Assembly (NCBI RefSeq): GCF_001424665.1
Contig: NZ_LMQS01000001.1
Location: 745,225 to 809,224 of the forward strand
Direction: 5' to 3'
Origin: Methylophilus sp. Leaf416
GTDB taxonomy: Bacteria > Pseudomonadota > Gammaproteobacteria > Burkholderiales > Methylophilaceae
DNA: 64,000 bases
Shown here: piece after piece, positions 17,014 through 27,554 of the stretch
Position numbering within the stretch: the first letter of the stretch is position 1
Layout: each line of letters starts with the position of its first letter
Translations under genes and position numbers: made by a program
The notes under the pieces: generated by a model
The model's database searches: none
Told to the model about the DNA's origin: nothing
What the model saw: the letters and a program-made list of their open reading frames with translations, nothing else

Positions 17014-18131
17014 AAATTATGGACAAATTTATCGAGCAACTGGATTACGCGAATGATGTGACCACCCGCGAGAACGAAAAGAAGCTGCTGACGCTGCCGA
17101 ATTCGCGTTCGCTGACGACCTCTATCCGTGCCACGGCGCAGGTGTTTGAAGACCCTAAATCTATCGCACTGCTGAGCCGCATCAATCAGATCGCGCCCAG
17201 TGATGCTAATGTACTGATCATAGGGGAAACGGGTACCGGCAAGGAACTGATCGCCAGGCATGTGCATGAACTGAGCAACCGTAAAGGCAAACCGTTTGTC
17301 GCGGTGAATTGCGGCGCGTTTTCTGAAACCCTGGTTGAAAGCGAACTATTCGGCCATGAGAAAGGTGCGTTTACCGGCGCCTTTGTTGCGAAAGCAGGCT
17401 GGTTTGAAGCGGCTAATGGCGGGACACTGTTCCTCGATGAAATTGGCGATTTACCGCTCAACATCCAGGTCAAATTGCTGCGTGTGTTGCAAGAGCGCGA
17501 AGTCGTCCGCCTTGGCGCCCGAAAATCGACACCGATTGATGTGCGTTTGGTGGCGGCTACTAATGTCCGGCTGGAGGAAGCAGTACAGGCGGGGAATTTC
17601 CGGGAAGATTTATTCTATCGCTTACGCGTTGCCCACCTGGAATTACCAACCTTAAGAAACCGCCCTGGCGATATACTGCCGCTGGCTGAGTACTTCGTCG
17701 GTGAATACACCCGCCGCCTGGGTTATTCAGAAATCCGCCTGGATGACTCCGCCAGGCAGAAACTGCTACAGCACAGCTGGCCAGGCAACATCCGTGAACT
17801 GGAAAATGTCATCCACCACTCGCTGCTCATCTGCAAAAACAATCTGGTACGTAGCGAAGATCTGCACCTGTCCTCCATCCAATTGCACCGCCAGAAATCC
17901 GAACAGCAAGTGCAACATCAGGCTGAAGCAGATGTTCTGGAAGAAGCCTTCGACCAGTTATTTGAGTCAGGCAAAGAGGATTTGTATACCTATTTTGAAG
18001 ACGCGTTCGTCAAAGCCGCCTATGACCATTGCCACCAGAATCAGGTGCAAACCGCCAAATTACTCGGCGTCAGCAGAAATGTAGTAAGGGCCAAGCTGAT
18101 CAAAATGGGAGCCATTAATGCGCTTAGATGA
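17010..18131 (+). CDS. sfnR: Sigma-54-dependent transcriptional activator, SfnR-like
   Basis: A 373-residue enhancer-binding protein: AAA+ domain (about residues 38-275) with Walker A GETGTGKE near 72, [13 protein letters not shown] carrying the sigma-54 contact loop near 117, Walker [13 protein letters not shown] near 139, and a Fis-type helix-turn-helix at the C-terminus ([20 protein letters not shown]). There is no sensory or receiver domain, as in SfnR of dimethylsulfone-using Pseudomonas, so activity is probably set by how much protein is made. The start overlaps the previous stop as ATGA; an ATG at 17019 is an alternative. It likely activates the four sigma-54 promoters of this region, including its own. 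Confidence 0.88.
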   Translation: MKIMDKFIEQLDYANDVTTRENEKKLLTLPNSRSLTTSIRATAQVFEDPKSIALLSRINQIAPSDANVLIIGETGTGKELIARHVHELSNRKGKPFVAVNCGAFSETLVESELFGHEKGAFTGAFVAKAGWFEAANGGTLFLDEIGDLPLNIQVKLLRVLQEREVVRLGARKSTPIDVRLVAATNVRLEEAVQAGNFREDLFYRLRVAHLELPTLRNRPGDILPLAEYFVGEYTRRLGYSEIRLDDSARQKLLQHSWPGNIRELENVIHHSLLICKNNLVRSEDLHLSSIQLHRQKSEQQVQHQAEADVLEEAFDQLFESGKEDLYTYFEDAFVKAAYDHCHQNQVQTAKLLGVSRNVVRAKLIKMGAINALR

Positions 18132-18747
18132 TTTGCAGCCAGCATTAGAGGCCGAGCGCATCACCCTGAAAGCGACTTCGAAATTACCCACGCAATACGG
18201 CGAATACCTGTTGCATGTGTTTGAAGACGCGCAAACCCATATTGAACATATCGCATTGGTGCTGGGTGATATTGCAGGCAAAAACAACGTGTTAACCCGC
18301 GTGCATTCAGAATGCCTGACGGGTGACGTGTTTTCATCGCAACGCTGCGATTGCGGGGACCAGTTCAAACTTGCGCAGACACTAATCCAGCAAGAAGAAA
18401 AAGGCGTCATCATCTACTTGCGCGGCCAGGAAGGCAGAGGCATAGGTATAACCAACAAGATACTGGCTTATGCACTACAAGATAGCGGGCTGGACACCGT
18501 GGACGCCAACCTTAAACTAAACCTGCCGGTGGATAGCAGACAATATGAAGCCGCTGCTGTCATTTTAAAAAAACTCAGTATCGCTTCCATCACCCTGCTC
18601 ACTAATAATCCAGGAAAGGTCTCATCGTTGCTTTCCCATAAAATCGTGATTGATAAAATCCGACCTTTGCAGACAGAAGTGAACGCCTCGAATCAATCCT
18701 ATTTGTATACTAAGAAATTAAAATTGGGACATGTGCTATCGATATAA
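18118..18747 (+). CDS. ribA: GTP cyclohydrolase II
   Basis: A 209-residue RibA, catalysing the first committed step of riboflavin synthesis from GTP. The zinc cysteines are present as C-x10-C-x-C ([19 protein letters not shown]), followed by the GTP-binding loop [15 protein letters not shown]. It overlaps the end of sfnR by 14 bases and so is translationally coupled to it. Placement behind a sulfur-starvation regulator, with ribB in the opposite unit, suggests flavin supply is raised together with the FMN-dependent monooxygenases. No FMN riboswitch is visible. A housekeeping copy is likely elsewhere in the genome; that cannot be seen here. Confidence 0.92.
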   Translation: MRLDDLQPALEAERITLKATSKLPTQYGEYLLHVFEDAQTHIEHIALVLGDIAGKNNVLTRVHSECLTGDVFSSQRCDCGDQFKLAQTLIQQEEKGVIIYLRGQEGRGIGITNKILAYALQDSGLDTVDANLKLNLPVDSRQYEAAAVILKKLSIASITLLTNNPGKVSSLLSHKIVIDKIRPLQTEVNASNQSYLYTKKLKLGHVLSI

Positions 18748-19048
18748 AACAATCAAACTCTATAACTTGATTGATTAAGGCAGTCTGCAACGCCATGATT
18801 CCAGAAGCGTAAGCATGCCCTCCTACGCAACCAACCCAAGAAAAGCCAAATTGGCCCTACTCATATAAATCCTTACTGAAACCTTAAAAACACCAGTCAC
18901 GATTTGGCATTTGAGACAGCCATGGTAATAACTATCTGTGTAGAATCATAAAAATTTATGTCTTATAAAAAAATGACTCGAACACTTTTATATATTTTAT
19001 CGATAACTTTAAGCGTTCTTATTGGAGTTTCAGGGATGACTATGAAAT
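18748..19048. other. Gene-free stretch between convergent ribA and Mo-oxidoreductase genes
   Basis: I see no convincing gene, strong terminator or repeat. AATCAA and TTGATT near 18752-18776 could form a weak hairpin after ribA. A 29-codon frame at 18973-19062 encodes a hydrophobic stretch but has no ribosome site. Confidence 0.5.
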
Positions 19049-21319
19049 CTATCCCACCTTGATCGAGATTTTGCCAATAAGTTTGTCGAGGGTGACAGGA
19101 TAGTCACGCACACGAACACCTGTGGCATTGTAAATGGCGTTCGATACTGCTGCAGCCACACCACAGATACCCAACTCCCCGACGCCTTTGGCTTTCATAG
19201 GGGATGAGATAGGATCAGTTTCTTCCAGGAAAATCACTTCCTGGTGCGGAATGTCTGCATGTACTGGGACTTCATAACCCGCCAGGTCATGATTCACAAA
19301 ATAACCATAGCGCTGGTCGACCTCCAGTGACTCCATCAAAGCAGCCCCTACCCCCATGGTCATCGCGCCAATCACCTGGCTACGTGCCGTTTTTGGATTA
19401 AGGATGCGCCCGGCTGCGCAAACGGCTAACATACGGCGAATCCTGGTTTCGCCGGTGTAAGCATCCACAGCAACCTCTACAAAATGTGCACCAAAGGTGG
19501 ACTGCTGGTATTTTTTATCAAGATCACCGAATTCAATCGTATCTTCAGCGTTTATACCTTGGCTGCCCGCCAATTCCGCCAGAGTAAAGCTCTTTGAGCC
19601 ATGAAGGATTTTCTCATCAGCAAAAACAGCACTCTCGATATTGAAATTTGCTTTTTGCGCGATGGCTTCCCGCAATTTGACACAGGCAGCATACACACCT
19701 GAAGTAGAACTGTTACCGCCCCACTGACCGCCTGAACCAGATGAAACCGGAAAATTCGAGTCGCCAAGTCTGACATTGACCTTTGCTAAAGGCACGCCCA
19801 TCATTTCCGCCGCCGTTTGGGCAATGATGGTGTAGCTGCCGGTACCGATGTCCGTCATGTCAGTTTCAACAGTCAAATAGCCACGCCGATCCAGACGTAT
19901 GCGCGCAGCTGATTTCGTGACGATGTTATCCCGATAAGCGGATGCGACTCCCAATCCAATCAACCAGCGGCCTTCACGCAATACCCCAGGCTTAGCTTTT
20001 CGTTTGCTCCATCCAAATTGTTTAGCGCCAGTTTGGAAGCACTTCACCAGTTGGCGTAAGGAAAATGGTGGATGAGGATTTGGTGGCTCTTTTTCTTCAG
20101 TTTTTTTGGATTGTGAATCTGTCGATGAAGGTTTAGCAGGAGAGTCCGGAACAGTTTGAGTGTCATTCCTGATGCGGAACTCAATGGGATCCATGCCTAA
20201 TTTCTCTGCCATTTCATCCATGGCGATTTCCAGCGCCGCCAGCCCGGAAGCCTCGTTTGGCGCACGCATGGCGTTGGCTTCAGGTAGATCCAGCCTGGAC
20301 ACGCGATTCGAGGTCATCCGGTTTGCTCCCGCATACAGGGAGCGCGTCTGGAATGCGCCGGCCTCAGGCCCGCCCTCCGGCAAGTTGCCCGACCAGCTTT
20401 CATGGCCGATAGCGGTAATCAGTCCATCTTTATTAGCGCCAATGCGTATGCGCTGAATCGTTGCGGAACGGTGCGTTGTATTGTTAGGGATCAAAGCGCG
20501 CTGCAAACTCACTTTCACGGGGCGTTGTGCGGCCCTGGCTGCAAGGGCGGCCATTAAGGCATCAGAGCGCAAAAATAATTTGGCACCAAATCCACCACCG
20601 ATATACGGGGATATCACCCGCACTTTTTCCTTGGCAATGCCGAGAGTCTTCGCCATATCTCCAACCGCCCAATCGATCATCTGATTAGAGGTCCATAGTG
20701 TTAACTGGCCGCCATCCCAGGCTGCAATCGTGGCATGCGGTTCCATCATCGAATGCGATTCATGGGAGGTGGAGTAAGTCGCATCCAACTTTAAAGATGA
20801 TGATGCAAAAGCGGCGTCGAAATTACCTACGGCACTCTCACCCGCTGTACCCGTATCATCTGTGGGGACGCCTTTGGGCTTTTCTTTTTCCAGGTCATAA
20901 TAGCCCTTGGATCGCTCATACTTAACCTGGATCAGGTGAGCGGCAGCCCGGGCTTGTTCAAAGGTTTCGGCCACCACAATGGCGATAGCCTGGTGATAGT
21001 GCTGAATTTCTGGGCCACCCAGCAACAGGGCTGTATTGAATTTACCTTTAGCGAGCTTTCCCGCATTTTGGTAAGTCACGATTGTGATTACGCCAGGATA
21101 AGCTTTGGCAGCTGATAAATTAAGTGAGGTAATGTGGCCTTTTGCAATACTCGATCCAAGTATGTAACCATAGGCCTGGTTTGCGATAACGTCATTCCGG
21201 TCATAGGCATAAGGCGCGGTGCCAGTGGTTTTGAGCGGGCCATCAATGCGGGAAACGGGCTGACCCACCACTTTCAGCTGGTCTATAGGGTTATTGGTTG
21301 CCGGGGTATCGAATTTCAT
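19049..21319 (-). CDS. paoC: Molybdenum-binding subunit of a xanthine-oxidase-family aldehyde oxidoreductase
   Basis: A 756-residue large subunit of the molybdenum hydroxylase family. It shows YIGGGFGAKLFLRSDALMA for cofactor contact, the glycine-rich SGSGGQWGGNSSTSGVYAA, and the C-terminal KGVGELGICGVAAAVSNAIY, in which the glutamate is the catalytic base. Together with the next two genes it resembles periplasmic PaoABC, which oxidises aromatic and other aldehydes. A low-complexity Pro/Ser/Lys/Glu insert lies near residues 390-415. The ATG at 21319 is 3 bp after the stop of the FAD-subunit gene. No MocA/PaoD-type cofactor chaperone is adjacent. The substrate is unknown. Confidence 0.87.
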   Translation of the reverse strand: MKFDTPATNNPIDQLKVVGQPVSRIDGPLKTTGTAPYAYDRNDVIANQAYGYILGSSIAKGHITSLNLSAAKAYPGVITIVTYQNAGKLAKGKFNTALLLGGPEIQHYHQAIAIVVAETFEQARAAAHLIQVKYERSKGYYDLEKEKPKGVPTDDTGTAGESAVGNFDAAFASSSLKLDATYSTSHESHSMMEPHATIAAWDGGQLTLWTSNQMIDWAVGDMAKTLGIAKEKVRVISPYIGGGFGAKLFLRSDALMAALAARAAQRPVKVSLQRALIPNNTTHRSATIQRIRIGANKDGLITAIGHESWSGNLPEGGPEAGAFQTRSLYAGANRMTSNRVSRLDLPEANAMRAPNEASGLAALEIAMDEMAEKLGMDPIEFRIRNDTQTVPDSPAKPSSTDSQSKKTEEKEPPNPHPPFSLRQLVKCFQTGAKQFGWSKRKAKPGVLREGRWLIGLGVASAYRDNIVTKSAARIRLDRRGYLTVETDMTDIGTGSYTIIAQTAAEMMGVPLAKVNVRLGDSNFPVSSGSGGQWGGNSSTSGVYAACVKLREAIAQKANFNIESAVFADEKILHGSKSFTLAELAGSQGINAEDTIEFGDLDKKYQQSTFGAHFVEVAVDAYTGETRIRRMLAVCAAGRILNPKTARSQVIGAMTMGVGAALMESLEVDQRYGYFVNHDLAGYEVPVHADIPHQEVIFLEETDPISSPMKAKGVGELGICGVAAAVSNAIYNATGVRVRDYPVTLDKLIGKISIKVG

Positions 21320-21321
21320 GG

Positions 21322-22272
21322 TTATGCCTTCGCTTCATTGATGACCGACGCTAGCGTACGTTCCACCAGGGACACTTTAAATGCATTGTCATGTGTGGTA
21401 CGCGCATTTGCCAACAACTTAGCCGACACTGCTTTGGCCCCTTTCGGCAAAGCCCGCTCAGCTTCCTCAACGCGCCAGGGCTTATGTGCCACGCCGCCTA
21501 GCGCCACTCTGCCTGATCCGTCTCGTTGAATAATGGCTGCAACAGATACAAGAGCAAAGGCATAAGATGCGCGGTCCCTTACTTTCCGGTAAATGTGAAT
21601 GCCTCCAACAGGCGGCGGAAGTGTCACCGCAGTGATCAATTCCCCCTTCTCCAGCGTATGTTCAATCTGGGGTGTATTACCAGGTAACCTGTGCAACTCA
21701 GCAATAGGTATTGATCGGGTTGACCCGTTCGAACGAACAGTCTCAATCGTCGCATCCAATACCCGCATGGCAACAGCCATGTCGCTCGGATGAGTAGCAA
21801 TACATTGATCACTCACGCCTACAATCGCATGATTGCGGCTATATCCACCAAGTGCCGCACAGCCAGTGCCGGGCTCCCGTTTGTTACAGGGCAGATTGGT
21901 ATCATAAAAATAAGGACAGCGAGTACGCTGTAATAAGTTACCAGCCGTGGTTGCCTGATTTCTCAGTTGACCGGAGGCGCCTGCAAGCAAGGCTCTTGAA
22001 AGGACGCCATATTTGCGCCGCACAATGTCATGCGCAGCAAGGTCTGTATTGCGCACCAGGGCACCGATTCGTAAACCACCATCGGTGGTAGGTTCAATTT
22101 TATCCAAGCCAAGGTCATTGATATCAATTAAATGGCCAGGGGTCTCTACCTGCAATTTCATTAAATCGAGGAGGTTAGTCCCGCCTGCTATGAATTTCGA
22201 ATTACTGATACGTGCTGCTTTGACAGCTGCATCAACCGGTAAATTGACTCTCTCATAAGTAAATGCTTTCAT
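21322..22272 (-). CDS. paoB: FAD-binding subunit of aldehyde oxidoreductase
   Basis: A 316-residue subunit of the CO-dehydrogenase medium-chain type. [14 protein letters not shown] binds FAD, and TRCPYFYD with [10 protein letters not shown] provides four cysteines that in PaoB hold an extra 4Fe-4S cluster. It passes electrons between the molybdenum and 2Fe-2S subunits. The start at 22272 overlaps the stop of paoA as ATGA; the longer frame from 22335 runs inside paoA and is unlikely. Confidence 0.87.
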   Translation of the reverse strand: MKAFTYERVNLPVDAAVKAARISNSKFIAGGTNLLDLMKLQVETPGHLIDINDLGLDKIEPTTDGGLRIGALVRNTDLAAHDIVRRKYGVLSRALLAGASGQLRNQATTAGNLLQRTRCPYFYDTNLPCNKREPGTGCAALGGYSRNHAIVGVSDQCIATHPSDMAVAMRVLDATIETVRSNGSTRSIPIAELHRLPGNTPQIEHTLEKGELITAVTLPPPVGGIHIYRKVRDRASYAFALVSVAAIIQRDGSGRVALGGVAHKPWRVEEAERALPKGAKAVSAKLLANARTTHDNAFKVSLVERTLASVINEAKA

Positions 22273-22916
22273 CTGGATACCCCGGCAACTTCTGTGATGG
22301 CTTCCTGGATATTTGAATAAGCACCACAGCGGCATAAATTACCGCTCATGCGTTCTCTGAACTCAATAGTGCTCATCTCAATTGGGTGTGTCAGATCCTC
22401 CGTGACATGACTCGGTATCCCGGCTTTGATCTCATCAAGCATCGCAACTGCGGAGCAGATTTGTCCCGGAGTACAGAATCCGCATTGATAGCCATCGTGC
22501 TTGATGAAAGCAGCCTGCATCGGATGTAGATTATTCGGAGTACCCAAACCTTCAATCGTTGTGATGTCGTGGCCTTCTTGCATCACGGCAAGGGTCAGGC
22601 ATGAAGCGATACGTCGTCCGTCTACGATCACGGTACAAGCGCCACACTGGCCTTGATCACAGCCTTTTTTCGTCCCGGTGAGATGCAATCGCTCCCGCAG
22701 GGCGTCAAGTAGCGTAGTTCGTGAATCAACCAGTAACTGGTGCTCACTGCCATTCACTTTCAATAAGACATTCACCTTGGAAGGCTCGGTAGTCTGTGAA
22801 GGCTGGATAACTGATCTGGCTTCAGCTTCTGTCGCAATTTTGGCAACCGCTATCGCTCCACTTGAAGCGGCAGTATTTCTTATGAATTTACGTCTGTTTG
22901 GATCGAATTCAGCCAT
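22269..22916 (-). CDS. paoA: Tat-exported 2Fe-2S subunit of aldehyde oxidoreductase
   Basis: A 215-residue subunit with a twin-arginine signal ([20 protein letters not shown]), which would carry the folded three-subunit complex to the periplasm. The plant-type ferredoxin cluster is [21 protein letters not shown] near residue 95, and the second 2Fe-2S cluster is CGFCTPGQ with CRCGAYSNI near the end. AAGGAAGTG precedes the ATG. It is the first gene of the three-gene unit. A TTCCTGT-N14-ACAGGAA inverted repeat at 22999-23026 may be its operator. Confidence 0.9.
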   Translation of the reverse strand: MAEFDPNRRKFIRNTAASSGAIAVAKIATEAEARSVIQPSQTTEPSKVNVLLKVNGSEHQLLVDSRTTLLDALRERLHLTGTKKGCDQGQCGACTVIVDGRRIASCLTLAVMQEGHDITTIEGLGTPNNLHPMQAAFIKHDGYQCGFCTPGQICSAVAMLDEIKAGIPSHVTEDLTHPIEMSTIEFRERMSGNLCRCGAYSNIQEAITEVAGVSR

Positions 22917-22998
22917 TCTTCACTTCCTTGAAAAAGAGATTGCCGGATTAATCAATACTATTCGCGACACCTAGAGTGATAGATAAGAGTAGATTAAG

Positions 22999-23026
22999 TT
23001 CCTGTTCGATACAGCGGAGACAGGAA
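22999..23026. promoter_or_regulatory. Inverted repeat upstream of paoA, possible operator
   Basis: TTCCTGT and ACAGGAA are separated by 14 bases, 83 bp upstream of the paoA start. The size suits a dimeric regulator. No regulator gene is adjacent, so the role is unproven. The rest of 22917-23295 shows nothing I can support. Confidence 0.3.
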
Positions 23027-23295
23027 TGAGAAGAATGCAGCCCGGAAAATCTGATAGAAAATAAATAACAATCTAAGACATTCATTATTTTAAAGCCCCA
23101 GAAACAAAGGTCCTGAAGACAAGTATTTACTTACGGGTATTTGAAAAGTAATTAAAGATTTCAAATTTTCTGCACTTGAAATTTGCTAGAAAAATAACTG
23201 ACCCCTAGAATTGATTCTTCACATAAATAATGAATTGTCTGTAATCGGCGCTACAGCAAATGTTTGCCTGCCCACAAATTTTTTTAATTTCCCCT

Positions 23296-23322
23296 CTTGA
23301 AATGTGGCTTTATACCCCAAAT
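23296..23322 (+). promoter_or_regulatory. Sigma-32 heat-shock promoter for groESL
   Basis: CTTGAAA (23296-23302) and CCCCAAAT (23315-23322) are separated by 12 bases, close to the RpoH consensus CTTGAAA-N(11-15)-CCCCATNT. It lies 108 bp upstream of groES. Confidence 0.75.
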
Positions 23323-23348
23323 TAGCAATCAAGGTGCGCGAGTGCTAA
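23322..23348. promoter_or_regulatory. CIRCE operator (HrcA site), one mismatch
   Basis: TTAGCAATC-N9-GAGTGCTAA matches the CIRCE consensus TTAGCACTC-N9-GAGTGCTAA except for A in place of C in the left arm. It abuts the sigma-32 -10 element, so HrcA repression and RpoH activation would both act on groESL. Confidence 0.82.
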
Positions 23349-23429
23349 AATGCGTGCTGCAACTCAACGTTGGTTATTTTTTATTAAAACGCTTCCCAAA
23401 TAATACTTTAGGAATACAAGGAGACTTTT

Positions 23430-23717
23430 ATGAGTATTCGTCCATTGCATGATCGAGTGATTGTTAAACGCGCCGCTGAAGAGCGCACAACCGCTTCTGG
23501 TATTGTGATTCCAGACAGCGCAACTGAAAAACCTGATCAAGGCATTGTGCAAGCCGTTGGTAACGGTAAAAAAGATGACAACGGCAAATCTATTCCGTTG
23601 GACGTAAAAGTGGGCGACAAAGTGTTGTTCGGCAAATACTCCGGTCAAGCAGTTAAGGTCGATGGCGAAGAGCTGTTGGTTATGCGCGAAGAAGACATCA
23701 TGGCGATTGTTGAGTAA
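23430..23717 (+). CDS. groES: Co-chaperonin GroES
   Basis: A 95-residue Hsp10 that caps the GroEL ring during protein folding. The N-terminus [12 protein letters not shown], the mobile-loop region [13 protein letters not shown] and the C-terminal [17 protein letters not shown] are canonical. AAGGAG precedes the ATG. It is co-transcribed with groEL, 113 bp downstream, from the heat-shock control region. Confidence 0.97.
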   Translation: MSIRPLHDRVIVKRAAEERTTASGIVIPDSATEKPDQGIVQAVGNGKKDDNGKSIPLDVKVGDKVLFGKYSGQAVKVDGEELLVMREEDIMAIVE

Positions 23718-23830
23718 TTCTGACCGCTTTGAAGGCGATTCTGCTTGCAGCATCCCTTTTTCAGCGCTTCATGATTAGACACAATTTCTGGTAAAAACTA
23801 ATTGAATATTAAGCATTTAGGAGAATTTAA

Positions 23831-25468
<1,638 letters not shown>

Positions 25469-25496
25469 TTTTGCATTTAAGCAGTTCAGTGATACT

Positions 25497-25560
25497 GCGT
25501 TGCGCAAGTCTTGCCATACTAAAATGTATTGTCTTCGACTTGCGCGCCTTGTCTCACTTT
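25497..25560. repeat. Imperfect palindrome after groEL, possible second copy of a dispersed element
   Basis: TTGCGCAAGTC pairs with GACTTGCGC, and inner ATAC/GTAT pair too. The order of words (TGCGTTGCGCAAG, TGTCTT, GCGCCTTG, CTCACT) matches the stem-loop region at 2240-2345. It lies between the groEL stop and the terminator, so it would be in the groESL mRNA. Confidence 0.4.
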
Positions 25561-25595
25561 CGTGCTTAACGCAAAATGCCCTAAGTAGCATTTCA

Positions 25596-25623
25596 GACAA
25601 AACCCGCTTTGGCGGGTTTTGTT
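25596..25623 (+). terminator. Terminator of groESL
   Basis: ACAAAACCCGC, short T-rich loop, GCGGGTTTTGT followed by TTT. GC-rich stem with a T tract, 128 bp after the groEL stop. Confidence 0.85.
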
Positions 25624-25701
25624 TTATAGGCTTTCTCGGACATAATTACGCATTATGTTGTCGATACAAAGCAACATCCTCAAATCACGAAAGAACCCTT
25701 A

Positions 25702-26316
25702 ATGACAATCGAATTGAAAACTCTGACCCAACGCCTGAGCTACATCGTGGGTGAAAACCTGGCTCACCAGCTCAAGAATGATAATCTTGAGCTGGATGCA
25801 GACGTGGTTGCGCTTGCTGTCCGCGATGTGATGACAGACCAGCCATCCCGTTTATCGAATGAAGAAAAGCAAAGCGCGGTTGAGCAGGTACAGAAAGAAA
25901 GCCAGGCAAAACAAGTGGCTGCACAGGCAAAAAACAAGGCTGATGGCGTGGCTTACCTGGCTGAGAATGCTAAAAAAGAAGGCGTGACAACTACTGAGAG
26001 CGGCCTGCAATATAAAGTACTGGTGACTGGCAATGGTGCAAAACCTGTCCCTAGCGATCGCGTAAAAGTGCATTACAGAGGCACGCTGATCGATGGCACC
26101 GTATTTGATAGCTCTTATGACCGTGGTGAACCTATCGTTTTCCCGGTGACCGGTGTGATTTCTGGCTGGGTAGAAGGCTTGCAGTTAATGCAGGTTGGCA
26201 GCAAATTCGAGCTGACCATCCCTTCTGAACTGGCTTATGGTGCTAACGGTAGCGGCCCGGTGATTGGTCCGGATGCGACGCTAGTATTTGAAGTTGAGTT
26301 GTTGGGTATCGAATAA
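25702..26316 (+). CDS. FKBP-type peptidyl-prolyl cis-trans isomerase (FklB/FkpA-like)
   Basis: A 204-residue protein with an N-terminal helical dimerisation part (about 1-95) and a C-terminal FKBP domain: DRVKVHYRGTLIDGTVFDSSYDRG, VISGWVEGLQLMQVGSKFELTIPSELAYG and the end ATLVFEVELLGIE. It speeds proline isomerisation in protein folding. No signal peptide is visible, so it resembles cytoplasmic FklB more than periplasmic FkpA. It stands alone between two terminators. The ribosome site before the ATG at 25702 is weak. Confidence 0.9.
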   Translation: MTIELKTLTQRLSYIVGENLAHQLKNDNLELDADVVALAVRDVMTDQPSRLSNEEKQSAVEQVQKESQAKQVAAQAKNKADGVAYLAENAKKEGVTTTESGLQYKVLVTGNGAKPVPSDRVKVHYRGTLIDGTVFDSSYDRGEPIVFPVTGVISGWVEGLQLMQVGSKFELTIPSELAYGANGSGPVIGPDATLVFEVELLGIE

Positions 26317-26344
26317 CTGCTTTAAACGAGACAAATTAGTGCAG

Positions 26345-26370
26345 AAAAACCCGCCAAGGCGGGTTTTTTC
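26345..26370 (+). terminator. Terminator of the FKBP gene
   Basis: AAAAACCCGCC, AA loop, GGCGGGTTTTTTC. GC-rich stem with a T tract 30 bp after the stop; its A tract could also serve the convergent minus-strand gene at 26411. Confidence 0.88.
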
Positions 26371-26410
26371 ATTATCTCAGCTTTAAATCAGTCACTGCTA
26401 ATAAGCTGAC

Positions 26411-27346
26411 TCAAGTGCGGCTGGATTTAGGCTTGAATACGTAGAAAAGGTTAGGCTCGCTGACGATATATACATTGCCTTCATCATCGATGGAAACGCC
26501 TTCGGCTTGCGGGACATTTTCGTGCAATCCGTGAAAGCCTTTCCATAAGGCTAATGACCCCAGCGTTTGCCCTTGTTCGTTAAACTGCTTGATCAATTTG
26601 GATTCATCACTGAGCAAAAAGAAATGACCAGTACGCTCATGATAGGTCACAGAAGACAAATCCCTTAGTGCCCATTTTAACGCGGGATCAAATTGTGTCA
26701 TCCGCTGCACTTCTATCTGGCTCTGTTTGTCTTCATTCGGCTCATACAAACCCGTCACAGACATCACATACTTTGGATCACGCTCTTTGACGACGATCAG
26801 CCGGTGGTGCACGCTATCCCACGTTACTCCCTCAAAATTCTTGTTACCACGCTCGTTCATGCCAAACTTCAGCAACCGTGCATCCTTGATTGAGAGTTCA
26901 CGCGTCTCCGGTTTTATTTGCAGTAGCCAGAGTTTGCTTTCGCGCTCATCTGCCACGACATAATAATCTTTCTCCAGGTGTGAGATGCCTTCGAGGTCGT
27001 CAGTGCCGTGGACTTTGATTTCGCGGATAGGTTTGCCATCGCGGGTTAACTCTACAATCATGCTCATATCATTGAGCACGGTAAACAATGTGCCTGTTTC
27101 ATTATTGAACGCCAGGCCAGAAGCATTTTTGTAATCAGCGAGCTGCTTGCCTTCGATGGCTACCTCATATTCGGATAGATCGAGGCCATGATGATCATGA
27201 TGAGTGAATTGATGCCACACATGCCAGGCCAGCGCTTCGGCCTTCATGACATACAGGGTGGAGGCGATGGACGCAATGATCGCCAGAGTAAAGCCTGCTT
27301 TTAACAACTTTGTTTTACTAAACTGCAAAATAATCTTCTCATTCAT
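26411..27346 (-). CDS. SdiA-regulated/YjiK-like beta-propeller protein
   Basis: A 311-residue protein with one N-terminal membrane anchor (about residues 14-33) and a YjiK/SdiA-regulated domain: NASGLAFNNETGTLFTVLND, DLEGISHLEKDYYVVADERES, KNFEGVTWDSVHHRLIVVKER and QAEGVSIDDEGNVYIVSEPNLFY are successive propeller-like repeats. It is probably attached to the inner membrane and faces the periplasm. The molecular function of the family is not known. It is a single gene. Confidence 0.8.
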   Translation of the reverse strand: MNEKIILQFSKTKLLKAGFTLAIIASIASTLYVMKAEALAWHVWHQFTHHDHHGLDLSEYEVAIEGKQLADYKNASGLAFNNETGTLFTVLNDMSMIVELTRDGKPIREIKVHGTDDLEGISHLEKDYYVVADERESKLWLLQIKPETRELSIKDARLLKFGMNERGNKNFEGVTWDSVHHRLIVVKERDPKYVMSVTGLYEPNEDKQSQIEVQRMTQFDPALKWALRDLSSVTYHERTGHFFLLSDESKLIKQFNEQGQTLGSLALWKGFHGLHENVPQAEGVSIDDEGNVYIVSEPNLFYVFKPKSSRT

Positions 27347-27470
27347 TTGAGCTAACTACTTGACTGCGCACGCTATTGTTAGTTCCTGGTTTTATAGGAC
27401 ATTTACATGACAAGGATGCGATACGGTGCAATAGCCCGCGACAGGATTAGCTGGAAAAATTTTAAACAGG

Positions 27471-27497
27471 ATCTAAGTGCCTGTGAAGCACTTAGAT
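27471..27497 (-). terminator. Hairpin after gpsA
   Basis: ATCTAAGTGC, loop of seven, GCACTTAGAT form a perfect 10-bp stem, 57 bp beyond the gpsA stop on the minus strand. The T tract after it is interrupted (CCTGTTTAAAATTTTT), so it may stabilise mRNA rather than terminate. Confidence 0.5.
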
Positions 27498-27554
27498 GAA
27501 TTCATTAAAAATAAACAAATTCTAGAAACTGGACTGGAATGACTGGCAAATGAA

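Noticed and set aside
18973-19062. A 29-codon frame encoding a hydrophobic peptide (MTRTLLYILSITLSVLIGV)
   Set aside because: No ribosome site before the ATG, and it overlaps the end of the convergent paoC gene; chance is more likely.
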